Shown here in pieces: positions 23,991 to 32,562 of a stretch of 64,000 bases of DNA. The notes beneath the pieces were generated by a model. That model ran no database searches, was not told the origin of the DNA, and worked only from the letters and a program-made list of their open reading frames with translations. Within the stretch, counting starts at the first letter, position 1, and the number at the start of each line of letters is the position of its first letter. The translations under genes and the position numbers were made by a program. The DNA is from JBBDYH01 sp040901795 (lineage in GTDB: Bacteria > Planctomycetota > Planctomycetia > Pirellulales > JALHPA01), in assembly GCA_040901795.1 (NCBI GenBank), contig JBBDYH010000147.1, positions 1 through 64,000 of the forward strand, given 5' to 3'.

Positions 23991-25274
23991 ATGGGCCACC
24001 TGCGTTTGACTCTACGCTTCCTTGGGACTTCCGTACTCTTGCTGGCGGTAACGCCGGCGCTCGCCGACGACTGGCCGCAATGGCGTGGACCAAATCGCGA
24101 CGGCCACTCAAGAGAGACGGGACTGCTTAACAAGTGGCCCAAGGGCGGACCGAGACTGATCTGGCAGGTGAAGGACTTGGGCAGCGGTTACTCCACGCCG
24201 TCGGTCGCTGGTGGTCGAATTTACCTGATGAACAACAAGGGACTTGAGGACGAGTTCGTCACGGCGCGCGATGTGAAGGACGGCAGTCCGCAATGGGCCA
24301 CGCGCATCGGCAAGGTCGGCAATCCGGACCAGCAGCCAAACTATCCCGCCGCCCGTACCACACCCACCGTTGACGGCGAGTTGCTCTATGCGCTGGGCTC
24401 GGACGGCGACCTCGCCTGCCTGGAGATCGCCACCGGCAAGGTGCGCTGGCAGAAGAGCCTTCGCGCCGACTTCGGCGGCCAGCCGGGGGAATGGGCCTAT
24501 TCGGAGTCGCCGCTCGTGGATGGCGACGTGGTCGTCTGCACGCCCGGCGGCAAGCAGGCGACCGTCGTGGCGCTGAACAAGAACACCGGTGAGGTGGTGT
24601 GGAGGTGCGCGGTCCCCGGCGGCGCAAGGGCTGGGTACGCCTCGATCGTCGTGGCCGACGCGGGCGGTGTGCGGCAGTACGTCGCGTATACCGGCGATGG
24701 CCTGTTCGGCATGGAGGCAAAGTCCGGCAAGTTCCTATGGCGGTATGACAAGACGACGGGACCTGTGGGCATGAGTGTTATGACGCCTGTCGTCAGGGAG
24801 GGGCTGGTTTACAGCGGCAACGATCGCCTCGGCGGCGCTGCGGTGCGGCTCGCGGTCGATGGAGGCGCCGCCAAGGCCGAGGAGGTCTACCGCGGCATGA
24901 AGTTGCCCAGGATGATCGGCGGCGCAGTCCTCGTCGGTGAGTACCTGTACGGCAGTGGCGGGCAGACTCTCGTATGCGCTGAGTTCGAGACCGGCCAGGT
25001 TAAGTGGGCCGAGCGGAGCGTGGCCCCCGCCGCGGTGTCCTACGCCGACGGCCGGCTGTACCTGCACGGCGAGAACGGTGAAGTGGCCCTGGTCGAGGCC
25101 ACGCCCGAGGCGTACCGGGAGCACGGCCGCTTCACGCCGCCGAACCCGCCTGACGAGCGGGCGAACCGCAACGAGAAGGCCTGGGCTCACCCGGTGATTT
25201 CCCACGGCCGGGTGTACATTCGCGACGCCGATTGCCTTTGGTGCTACGACATCAAGGCCGCAGCGGCGAAGTAG
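23991..25274 (+). CDS. Secreted PQQ-like beta-propeller protein
   Basis: The 427-aa protein has a signal peptide (FLGTSVLLLAVTPALA) and then WPQWRGPNRDGHS, the hallmark of planctomycete quinoprotein-like propellers, followed by repeated W-[KRQ] blades (GKVRWQKSLRAD, GEVVWRCAVPGG, GKFLWRYDKTTG, GQVKWAERS). There are no PQQ-binding catalytic residues that I can point out, and such proteins are usually non-enzymatic. It is exported to the periplasm. A second member with the same start motif is at 32563. It lies between AraC and the CotH gene, and the three may form one unit. The GGAG-like sequence AAGGAG precedes the ATG. Confidence 0.85.
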   Translation: MGHLRLTLRFLGTSVLLLAVTPALADDWPQWRGPNRDGHSRETGLLNKWPKGGPRLIWQVKDLGSGYSTPSVAGGRIYLMNNKGLEDEFVTARDVKDGSPQWATRIGKVGNPDQQPNYPAARTTPTVDGELLYALGSDGDLACLEIATGKVRWQKSLRADFGGQPGEWAYSESPLVDGDVVVCTPGGKQATVVALNKNTGEVVWRCAVPGGARAGYASIVVADAGGVRQYVAYTGDGLFGMEAKSGKFLWRYDKTTGPVGMSVMTPVVREGLVYSGNDRLGGAAVRLAVDGGAAKAEEVYRGMKLPRMIGGAVLVGEYLYGSGGQTLVCAEFETGQVKWAERSVAPAAVSYADGRLYLHGENGEVALVEATPEAYREHGRFTPPNPPDERANRNEKAWAHPVISHGRVYIRDADCLWCYDIKAAAAK

Positions 25275-25403
25275 CCACATCGAATTTCACGCTTGGGTAC
25301 TAACGCCATGCCGCCCAACAGCAGCCGATCGCTTCGCTGCGCAAGCGGCGGTAAACCTACGGAACGGAGGATCGCTTGCATGTGATCGCTGAACCATTTC
25401 CTG

Positions 25404-27587
25404 TTGCTGCTTACATTGTCCGTTGCGCTCGCACCGTCTGCCGCGTCCGCGAGCGTGGTGATCAACGAAGTGTTCTACAACGCGCCGGATGATCTGGACG
25501 ACGTGCAATGGATTGAGTTCCACAACACGTCCGACCAGCGCGCTGACCTGAGCGGGTGGACGCTCGACGGCGGAAAGGTCTTCACCTTCCCGCAGCAGAC
25601 CATCCTCGGTCCCCACGGCTATCTCGTCGTTGCGCTCGAGCCCGAAGCCTTTACCAAGACCTATGGCGAGAGGGCCGTCGGGCCTCTCAAGCGACCGTTG
25701 AAGCGCGGCGGCGAGAAACTTGAGTTGAAAGACGATTCCGGCAAAGTGGTGGACTTGGCGAGGTACAAGGACCGCGCCCCGTGGCCAGTTAGCGCCGATG
25801 GGTACTCCGCGTCCTTGGAACGCGTCAGTCCATTGGCAAGGGGCGACTCGGCCGACAATTGGGCTGGCTCACCATTGCCCTCAATGCCGAAGCCGTCGGG
25901 CACTCCCGGTCGTCAGAACGCAAACTTCTCACCGACGCTGCCGCCGGCGCTCATGCTCGGCGACATGCCGACAGATCTGGCCCCGGCTACGCCCCTCCGC
26001 GTGGAAGCGACGGCCGCGCGTGCTAAGGAGTTGACTTTGCTCTACCGCGTCGTCGCCGGTGGCTCCGACGGCAAAGAGTTGTCCCTGCCAATGCCGAAAC
26101 AGAGCAACGGCCAGTTCGCCGCAAGCATCCCGGGTCAGTCGGCGGGATCACTTGTACGGTACCGGGTCAAGGGCGTTGGCAACGACGGCGCCGTGCGTTT
26201 CTACCCTGCGGAGTACGACCTACGCCCGACGATGTCCGCTTACGTGCATGAGAAGTGGGAAGCGGCGACTATTCCGTTCGGCCTGATCATTACAGGGGCG
26301 CCGGACACTACCGTCGGTAGCGAAGTGCAGGGCGCTCCGCCGATGAGGCCGCTTGGAATCGGTGGCCCGCCGGTGGACGGTGGACGCGGTGGCAGGCCTG
26401 GCATTGTTGGGAGAGGTCCGCGACCGAATTTCGGCGGCGAACGTGATGAAGCGCCGCGGCCCCCGCGCGGCTCGTCAGCCTTCGTCTTCGTCGACCAGAA
26501 CACTGGGAAGGCAACGGTCTTCGACCACATTAGCGCGGTGCGCCGCAACAACGACCGGGGCTTCAAACTCTTCTTCCACAAGGACCACACCCTTGATGAG
26601 ATGGCGTCGGTCAACCTCCTCTTCGAGGGCAGCGAGTGGTCCCTCCTGGCAGAAGCCCTCGCGTACGACGTGTATCGCCGCGCCGGGAGTCCTGCGCCAT
26701 TAACGGAGTTCGTCCGCGTGTGGGTCGACGGGAAGGTCGCTGGCCACCACCTGATGGTCGAGCGGCCCAACCGCTCATTCCTACACCGCAACAAGATCGA
26801 CGACGGCGGAAATCTTTACAAAGTTCTTTGGATGGGACGGGATGTCGTGGGCCAGCACGAGAAGCGCACGAATGAACAGGACAACCACGACGACCTGCTG
26901 GCGGTGATCGACTTCCTCGCGAAGACCAGTGACGACCCTGACAGTCAGTGGAAGGTGATTCAAGAGAACTTCGACGTGGAGCAGGTCGCGACCTACTTCG
27001 CGGTGAACATGATCCTCTCCCACTGGGACGGGTTCTTCAACAACTACTTCGCGTACCACGACACCAAGAGGGACAAGTGGATGATGTTCCCGTGGGATCA
27101 GGACAAGACCTGGGGCTACTACGACGGCCTGCCGGACGATCAGACGTTCTTCCACATGCCGCTGACTTTCGGCATGGAGGGTGACCGCCCGCCGGAACTG
27201 CGGGGTAACGAGGGTGCGGGTGTTGGTCGCGGCGGCTTCGGCGGGGGGCGCGGTGGCCGTGGTGGTCCAAGGTGGTGGCGACCGGGCGGCTACTTCTCCC
27301 GACCGCTGCTGGCCAACCCCCATTTCCGCAAGGTCTTCCTCGCCAAGACGCGCGACGTGCTGGAGCGTATATACACGCGGCACACCTATTTCCCCTTGAT
27401 CGACCAGATGGTCGTTCGTCTCGAACAGGACGCTGCCATCCGTGCGACGCTGCGGGGAGAGGACGAGGCCGCAGGCGCCCGGCTGCTGGCGCGAGACGCT
27501 CAATTGCTGAAGGACCATTTGACGAAGCGGCGGGAGTTTTTGCTTGAGCACAAAGATTTGCAGAACGCCCGCGCTCCGAGGCCATGA
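25404..27587 (+). CDS. Lamin-tail plus CotH-kinase secreted protein, natural start followed by a stop codon
   Basis: The long frame (727 aa from TTG 25404) has a lamin-tail domain near its start (VINEVFYNAPDDLDDVQWIEFHN, LSGWTLDGG), a linker, and a CotH-type kinase-like domain (RGFKLFFHKD, VNLLFEGSEW, WVDGKVAGHHLMVERPN, YFAVNMILSHWDG, FNNYFAYHD, MFPWDQDKTWGYYDG) interrupted by a Gly/Arg-rich loop. The likely native start is ATG 25380, 9 nt after GGAGG (25366-25370). Its second codon is TGA, and beyond it SLNHFLLLLTLSVALA completes a normal signal peptide. A CGA-to-TGA change would explain this. Translation may restart at the TTG, or the gene may be silenced. CotH-type proteins phosphorylate or modify partner proteins at the surface. 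Confidence 0.7.
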   Translation: MLLTLSVALAPSAASASVVINEVFYNAPDDLDDVQWIEFHNTSDQRADLSGWTLDGGKVFTFPQQTILGPHGYLVVALEPEAFTKTYGERAVGPLKRPLKRGGEKLELKDDSGKVVDLARYKDRAPWPVSADGYSASLERVSPLARGDSADNWAGSPLPSMPKPSGTPGRQNANFSPTLPPALMLGDMPTDLAPATPLRVEATAARAKELTLLYRVVAGGSDGKELSLPMPKQSNGQFAASIPGQSAGSLVRYRVKGVGNDGAVRFYPAEYDLRPTMSAYVHEKWEAATIPFGLIITGAPDTTVGSEVQGAPPMRPLGIGGPPVDGGRGGRPGIVGRGPRPNFGGERDEAPRPPRGSSAFVFVDQNTGKATVFDHISAVRRNNDRGFKLFFHKDHTLDEMASVNLLFEGSEWSLLAEALAYDVYRRAGSPAPLTEFVRVWVDGKVAGHHLMVERPNRSFLHRNKIDDGGNLYKVLWMGRDVVGQHEKRTNEQDNHDDLLAVIDFLAKTSDDPDSQWKVIQENFDVEQVATYFAVNMILSHWDGFFNNYFAYHDTKRDKWMMFPWDQDKTWGYYDGLPDDQTFFHMPLTFGMEGDRPPELRGNEGAGVGRGGFGGGRGGRGGPRWWRPGGYFSRPLLANPHFRKVFLAKTRDVLERIYTRHTYFPLIDQMVVRLEQDAAIRATLRGEDEAAGARLLARDAQLLKDHLTKRREFLLEHKDLQNARAPRP

Positions 27588-28378
27588 CCTCAACGTGCAA
27601 CAACTGCCGACCAGCGAGCTAACGCGGAGAGAGGCCGCCGAGCCTACCCGGCGGATCGCTAATGCCCGGCTGTCCGTCCGCGCATCGATTGTCTGTCGTG
27701 CCACGACATCGAGACAAGGGCAGCCTGGAACTAATAAGTCCCGCATCCGACCTGGAGCGTCCAGATGGGTGCGTGACGGCGCGCTGAGAACCGCGATGAT
27801 TCGCCTGCGGCACGGTGCGCTCCATCGACGTCGCTGGCAACCGGATTTGAACTCACTAACGCAGAGACCCACAATAGGTTATCGCAATTGGTGATACCAC
27901 CGCGGAAAATCAAGTTGTGCGTTTGAACTGCGTTACCGCAATCGGAATACCGCTAGAACGGCTTGGCACCAAAGGAAAAACAGCTCGCCGCAAACGAGTG
28001 CGACGAGCTGCCTTGAGTTCCGGTCGGGGCGATTGGATTTGAACTTCTTTGGCGCCAGACGACAACGGGGCGAATGCAGGAGGGCTGTTCGGTCCGCCGC
28101 CGCTCCCAGCGCCTCTGGCCGACCTAACTATGGCCGGCGGGCCCGCTCGCTGGAACTGAATGGGCACGTTGGTCAGACACTTCGACGCAAAACGCGTTGT
28201 CGGGTAATCCCCGCACGTGAAATCGACCGACACACCCGAGGGCTCTTGCCAGCGCACACATGTCGAACCGTCATTAGTCACGAGCGCCGACCTCGCCAAT
28301 TGGCGTTTGGTTACATCACCCGAGTCGCGGCCTTTGGCGTGTCGGACTCACGCACCTACTGATTCGAGATCGTATGAC
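27588..28378. other. Non-coding region with a minus-strand terminator
   Basis: No supported gene lies in these 790 bases. The only clear structure is the terminator hairpin at 27976-28010. Two GTTCAAATCC-like boxes on the minus strand (near 27847 and 28034) do not form tRNA T-arms. Confidence 0.5.
27976..28010 (-). terminator. Rho-independent terminator (minus strand)
   Basis: On the minus strand the stem CAGCTCGTCGCA pairs with TGCGGCGAGCTG (12 bp, one G-T pair), around a six-base loop CTCGTT, followed by TTTTT. It would end a minus-strand transcript, possibly from the small gene at 28379-28720, 370 bp upstream. Confidence 0.75.
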
Positions 28379-28720
28379 TTAAGAAAGCGCCGTCGTGTAG
28401 CCCACCTCGAAGTATGACCAAATTACCACCCTGTTCTCGACGAGCGTCACGGCCTTGATGCCGCCGTCCTGGGATCGGATGAACGCAACCGCGAGGTCCA
28501 TGCCTTCGACAAATCGGAACGCTGAGCGGTGGCGCGTTCCATAGCTTGTGAACGGGGCGCCGGTGGCCGCGGTTCCCTCCTCGTTCGTCGCCTGGTAGAT
28601 GCCGTCCCGCTCGCCCAGCGGCTGGCGGAGGCAGACGATGTAGCACTCTTCGAATCGGGTACGTGGATCACCTGCACTAACAGGAGTCAACCCAGACCAC
28701 AGAGCGGGCACCCGGCACAC
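28379..28720 (-). CDS. Small protein or fragment, possibly diadenylate-cyclase-like
   Basis: The 113-residue frame contains SYGTRHRSAFRFVEGMDLAV and IRSQDGGIKAV. The GTRHRxA block followed by a hydrophobic strand and an S-x-D-G turn resembles the RHR motif end of DisA/DAC (diadenylate cyclase) domains. The upstream DAC part (the DGA motif) is not visible, so this would be a truncated or decayed copy. The N-terminal 15 residues look random. A terminator lies 370 bp downstream on the same strand. I cannot exclude that it is an unrelated small protein. Confidence 0.35.
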   Translation of the reverse strand: MCRVPALWSGLTPVSAGDPRTRFEECYIVCLRQPLGERDGIYQATNEEGTAATGAPFTSYGTRHRSAFRFVEGMDLAVAFIRSQDGGIKAVTLVENRVVIWSYFEVGYTTALS

Positions 28721-28967
28721 GGTTCATGCCGGGTGCCGGGTCAGTCTCGGTTTCCTCTGTTTTCTCGGTTTGCTCCTGTTCGTGGCTCTGTCGCTGACTC
28801 ATTCCGCCGCAACGGCCGTGAGTCCCATCTACTTCGCAATTCGCAGTCGTTCGAAGTCTGCCGCCCAGCATTGGCCCATGCGGTCCCCCTGTCCCCCCGT
28901 CTCCCAGACTTCTTTGTCCTTCGTCCTTCGTCCTTCGTACTCTTTCGGCCCTGGCTCAAAATTGGCC

Positions 28968-28996
28968 TTGACAAACTATATGATCTGATGTATACT
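28968..28996 (+). promoter_or_regulatory. Near-consensus sigma-70 promoter without a following ORF
   Basis: TTGACA at 28968-28973, a 17-nt spacer, and TATACT at 28991-28996 make a full -35 consensus and 5/6 of the -10. Downstream to parS there is no supported coding sequence, so an unannotated small RNA is possible. The first transcribed part can fold (GTCGG...CCGAC near 29007-29030). Confidence 0.65.
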
Positions 28997-29638
28997 AGCA
29001 GAGTCGTCGGGGCCGTTCCCTCCGACAGTAGCTCTTTCACAATTCGATTTCCCTTCGACGGACACGTGCGCTACGGGTTGCTCGGAACTCGGCGTGGCAA
29101 GCTCTGTCAGTGCTCCGGCGCCACTTGGAATGCGCATCGCCGCTGCCTGTGCGCCGGGGAATCCCAGGTCGCATGTCGAAATGCGGCCAAGGTCCAATAA
29201 GTCCGGAAAGTCGGCTCGGATGCCTTAAGTGCAACTACTAGAGCGTTCATGACTTGCGTCACGGCGGACCGGCCAAATCGGACGACTTTCTGGACGTTTA
29301 CCCCCGTGTGTTTTTCCTGCGCACGCGCGCCAAAAAAGTCCCTCGTGGACAGTGCTTCTCCTGGCTTAAAGCACCATGGAAAGTTCTCACGACCGCGTCC
29401 GCGCTGAAACTTTCAACATGCTATTTTCCGATGGTTTCGCGTTGCACAGCATTTCTGTCCTGCTCCAAACGCCCCGAATCGTGCGCCTATTTTGGCCCGT
29501 TTGTTCCCACGCAATCGAGAATCCACCGCGTTTTCCGCAGCGATCTGCCCGGCGCCCCGCACAAATCGCCCTGGGAAAGTTCTCGCCACCGCGATATTCG
29601 GCGGCGCAGTGAACAAACCGACCCTAGCGGCCGGCTAA
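28997..29638. other. Non-coding region between the orphan promoter and parS
   Basis: There is no convincing ORF on either strand. It may encode an RNA driven by the promoter at 28968-28996. I do not recognise it as 6S RNA, tmRNA, RNase P RNA or SRP RNA. No DnaA box cluster was seen. Confidence 0.45.
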
Positions 29639-29654
29639 TGTTTCACGTGAAACA
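29639..29654. promoter_or_regulatory. parS site (ParB-binding centromere)
   Basis: TGTTTCACGTGAAACA is a perfect 16-bp palindrome and fits the bacterial chromosomal parS consensus TGTTNCACGTGAAACA exactly. Such sites load ParB and usually cluster near the replication origin. It lies 79 bp beyond the stop of lpd. No parB is in this window. Confidence 0.9.
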
Positions 29655-29732
29655 TGCCTCTCTCCCAGCTTCTCGCCGGAGCGGAGTCGAGTTCCGCACT
29701 GTGGCGAAATGAGGCGCAGCAAGACGACTTCC

Positions 29733-31166
29733 CTAGACCGCCGTCTTCTCGCGCTTCGGGCGGTAGATCTCGGTGGCTGTGCCGAAGTAGGCTTCGCTGG
29801 TAAACGCCAACGTCTCACTCAACGTCGGGTGCGGATGGATCGAATCAGCCACGTCGCGCGCCGTGCAACCCATCTCGATCGCCAGCACGCCCTCGGAGAT
29901 CAGCTCGCCGGCGCCGGGACCGACAATTCCCACGCCGAGAATGCGGTCCGTATCCGGATCGATGAGAAATTTCGTCAGGCCCTCGGTGCGACCCAGCGAT
30001 GTGGCCCGGCCGCTAGCGGCCCAGGGATACTTGGCCACCTCGACCTCACGGTTCTCGCGCCTGGCCTGCTCTTCGGTAAGACCGGCCCAGGCGATTTCCG
30101 GATCGGTGAACACGACCGCGGGTATGGCCAGCGGATGGAACGCGGCCGGTCCGCCGTGCAGCGCCTCGACGGCGACGCGCCCCTGGTGCGACGCCTTGTG
30201 CGCGAGCATCGGCTCGCCGGCCACGTCCCCGATCGCGAGAATCTGTGGATCGCCGGTTCGTTGGCGGTCGTCGATTACGACAAAACCACGACTATCGATT
30301 TTAACTTTCGTATTCTCCAGGCCAATGCCTTTGCTCACCGGCTTGCGACCGACCGAAACCAGCACGCGGTCAAACTTCTCGATGCGCTCGTTTGCGCCGT
30401 CGGCGTTCTGGAACTTCACTTCGACCGCTACCTTCTGATCCACAAGGGAGACGACCTTTGTGCTCAGGTAGATCTTCGCGAAGAGTTTTTCCAAGCGCTG
30501 ATGCAACGGCTTGACGAGGTCGCGGTCCGCCCCGGGCAGCAGGCCGTCGGTCAATTCGACGACACTCACCTTGGTCCCCAATTCGGCATAGACGGTGCCC
30601 ATCTCCAACCCGATGTAGCCGCCGCCGACTACCAAGAGTGTTTCGGGCAGATCGGGCAGCTCCAACGCGCCGGTCGAATCCATGACGCGCGGCGAGCCGA
30701 TATCGAACGCCGGAATCATCGCCGGCACCGAGCCGGTGGCCAGAATACAATGATCGAACGAGAGTTTTTCAATTTTCCCTGGCGGATCGTTGAATTCTAA
30801 ACGCAACGTGTTAGAGCTTTCGAATACGCCGCGAGCGTTGATCAGCGTAACCTTGCGCCGGCTTGCGAGCTGCTTTAAGCCGGCCGAGAGCGAGCCGATG
30901 ACTTTGTCTTTACGCGCCCGCAAGGCATCGACATTGAACCTCGGTCGGCCGAAATCGACTCCCCACTCGTGCAGCTCTTTGGCCTCGCTGATCACCTTGG
31001 CGACGTGCAACAGCGCCTTGGACGGAATGCAGCCGCGCAGCAGGCACGTGCCGCCGAGCCGCGGATCCGACTCGACAAGCGTGACTTCCATACCCAGATC
31101 GGCGGCTAAAAACGCGGCTGCGTAACCGCCGGGTCCGCCACCGAGGACAACCAGTTTTGCGTGCAT
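29733..31166 (-). CDS. lpdA: Dihydrolipoyl dehydrogenase (E3)
   Basis: The protein has 477 aa from ATG 31166 (MHAKLVVLGGGPGGYAA). It is an FAD/NAD disulphide reductase. The FAD Rossmann motif GGGPGGY is at the N-terminus, the redox-active disulphide in GGTCLLRGCIPSKALL, the NAD fold VVGGGYIGLEMG, and the catalytic dyad HPHPTLSE near the C-terminus. It reoxidises the lipoyl groups of 2-oxoacid dehydrogenase complexes or the glycine cleavage system. No E1/E2 genes are adjacent, so it probably serves several complexes. A longer frame to 31274 has no support. It is divergent from hicBA. Confidence 0.93.
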   Translation of the reverse strand: MHAKLVVLGGGPGGYAAAFLAADLGMEVTLVESDPRLGGTCLLRGCIPSKALLHVAKVISEAKELHEWGVDFGRPRFNVDALRARKDKVIGSLSAGLKQLASRRKVTLINARGVFESSNTLRLEFNDPPGKIEKLSFDHCILATGSVPAMIPAFDIGSPRVMDSTGALELPDLPETLLVVGGGYIGLEMGTVYAELGTKVSVVELTDGLLPGADRDLVKPLHQRLEKLFAKIYLSTKVVSLVDQKVAVEVKFQNADGANERIEKFDRVLVSVGRKPVSKGIGLENTKVKIDSRGFVVIDDRQRTGDPQILAIGDVAGEPMLAHKASHQGRVAVEALHGGPAAFHPLAIPAVVFTDPEIAWAGLTEEQARRENREVEVAKYPWAASGRATSLGRTEGLTKFLIDPDTDRILGVGIVGPGAGELISEGVLAIEMGCTARDVADSIHPHPTLSETLAFTSEAYFGTATEIYRPKREKTAV

Positions 31167-31316
31167 GGAAACGGCAATGGTATGATGAATTGGGCGGTTG
31201 CTGCTGACAGTGAATACCGTAAGCGGCGTATCGCACCTGCAAAGATTGAACCAGTGTCCCGAGCGAACCGCCAACCGTCAAGGTTCTCGTTCGGCGGAAA
31301 GGAGAGAAGTCGCGAA

Positions 31317-31595
31317 ATGCTGAGCTACAAGGCAATGTACAAGTTCGTAGACGGCGGAGTTCATGGGGAGGTGCTGGATTTTCCAGGAACGATAACCTTT
31401 GGCCACTCCTTGGACGAGGCACGGTCGCTCTTGGCAAGCGCACTTGTCGATATGGCGGAAACGAATTTTGCGCTTTGTGAACCACTGCCGCAGCCTAATC
31501 CATCCGCGAGTGATCCCGAAGCCGACATTGAGGAGCCAATTCACTTGCTCGTGTCGGCGGCATCCCATGTTGGCGTACAGCCGCAACGCGGATGA
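31317..31595 (+). CDS. hicB: HicB-family antitoxin
   Basis: The 92-aa product starts MLSYKAMYKFVDGGVHGEVL and continues DFPGTITFGHSLDEARSLLASAL, the partly degraded RNase-H-like HicB fold (V.DFPG...G.SLDEA...). An AAGGAG lies upstream. It is followed after 3 nt by hicA, so the antitoxin comes first, the reverse of the textbook hicAB order. It neutralises HicA and probably represses the operon. The N-terminal extension that the open frame allows (from 31161) lies over the lpd start and is not used. Confidence 0.8.
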   Translation: MLSYKAMYKFVDGGVHGEVLDFPGTITFGHSLDEARSLLASALVDMAETNFALCEPLPQPNPSASDPEADIEEPIHLLVSAASHVGVQPQRG

Positions 31596-31598
31596 TCG

Positions 31599-31784
31599 AT
31601 GAAGCGCAAAGATCTGATCAAGCACTTGCGAACTAATGGTTGCTTGTTCGTTCGTGAAGGAAGCGACCACTCCATCTGGGAGAGCCCCGCCAGCCGCCGC
31701 CGCACCTCCATCCCGCGACATCGTGAAATTCCGGAGTTCACCGTGACGCGCATCTGTAAGCAATTGGGCATACCAGCGCCGTAG
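31599..31784 (+). CDS. hicA: HicA-family mRNA interferase toxin
   Basis: The 61-aa protein matches the short HicA double-stranded-RNA-binding-like fold: MKRKDLIKHLRTNGCLFVRE, the catalytic His in GSDHSIW, SIPRHREI, and ICKQLGIPAP. The length is typical. It cleaves mRNA when not bound by HicB. The gene is 3 nt after hicB. The residues expected for activity look intact. Confidence 0.9.
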   Translation: MKRKDLIKHLRTNGCLFVREGSDHSIWESPASRRRTSIPRHREIPEFTVTRICKQLGIPAP

Positions 31785-31884
31785 CCGTCGAGCCGCGATT
31801 TCGCTTGTATCCATGCACCACTTCGGTACGATAGGGTGCACCGTTTGTGTCACTGAGACAAAGCCTGCGCAAGTGCCTACCTCG

Positions 31885-32496
31885 ATGACCGAGCCGGACC
31901 AGAAGCTGATCGAGCGGATTCGCGCTCGCGACGAGCAGGCGCTGGGCGACTACCTGGCTTTGCGGCGGCCACAACTAGGTGCGTTCATTGAGCGGCGGCT
32001 GGGGACGGCGCTCCGCCGCAAGGTCGAGCCGGAAGACCTGCTCCAAGAGACCAGCGTGGAAGCCGTTCGCAGCCTGCCGCAAGTCGAGTTGGGCGACCGC
32101 GAAGTATTCGGCTGGCTGTGCCAGATCGCCGAGCGGCGGATCATCGACGCACACCGCAAGTACATCGCCAGCCAGAAGCGCGACGCCGGCCGTGAAGTGC
32201 CGATCCATGCCGCGCCCGACACCAGCCGCGGCGGACTGGTGGACCTATTGGTGGCCAGCATGACGACCGCGAGCCAGGCATTTTCGCGAGATCAGAAGCA
32301 GATCCGGCTGCTGACGGCGCTCGAGAAACTCACGGATGAGCAGCGCCTGGCGCTGCGGCTGCGTTACGTCGACGGCCTGCCCTCGAAGCAAATCGCCGCG
32401 CAGCTTGGCAAGAGCGACGGGGCCGTTCGCGTGCTGCTCACGCGCTCGCTGGCCAGGCTGCAACAGATCCTGGGCATTGAGGACAGCGACGGATGA
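31885..32496 (+). CDS. ECF-like sigma-70 family sigma factor
   Basis: The product is 203 aa from ATG 31885. Region 2 is visible in RRKVEPEDLLQETSVEAVRS (core binding and -10 recognition). Region 4 is the helix-turn-helix LTDEQRLALRLRYVDGLPSKQIAAQLGKSDGAVRVLLTRSLARLQ. It fits the planctomycete ECF groups that pair with kinases or lack an anti-sigma factor. No anti-sigma gene is adjacent. The propeller gene starts 66 nt downstream and could be co-transcribed. Confidence 0.88.
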   Translation: MTEPDQKLIERIRARDEQALGDYLALRRPQLGAFIERRLGTALRRKVEPEDLLQETSVEAVRSLPQVELGDREVFGWLCQIAERRIIDAHRKYIASQKRDAGREVPIHAAPDTSRGGLVDLLVASMTTASQAFSRDQKQIRLLTALEKLTDEQRLALRLRYVDGLPSKQIAAQLGKSDGAVRVLLTRSLARLQQILGIEDSDG

Positions 32497-32562
32497 GCTC
32501 AACCTAACTGCGAGCTGTTCGCTCGCAGCGATCGGCCTGACTCCCCACCCTTGACGCGTTTT

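Noticed and set aside
26781..27872. 363-codon minus-strand frame opposite the CotH gene
   Set aside because: It lies entirely over the well-supported CotH domain and has no motif of its own.
27840..28050. GTTCAAATCC-like boxes on the minus strand (27847, 28034) as possible tRNA 3' ends
   Set aside because: The flanking bases cannot form a T-stem (second pair is A-C in both cases) and no matching 5' acceptor strand exists upstream.
29254..29712. 152-codon frame spanning parS (contains MFHVKH)
   Set aside because: MFHVKH is just the translation of the parS palindrome; the rest has no family resemblance or ribosome site.
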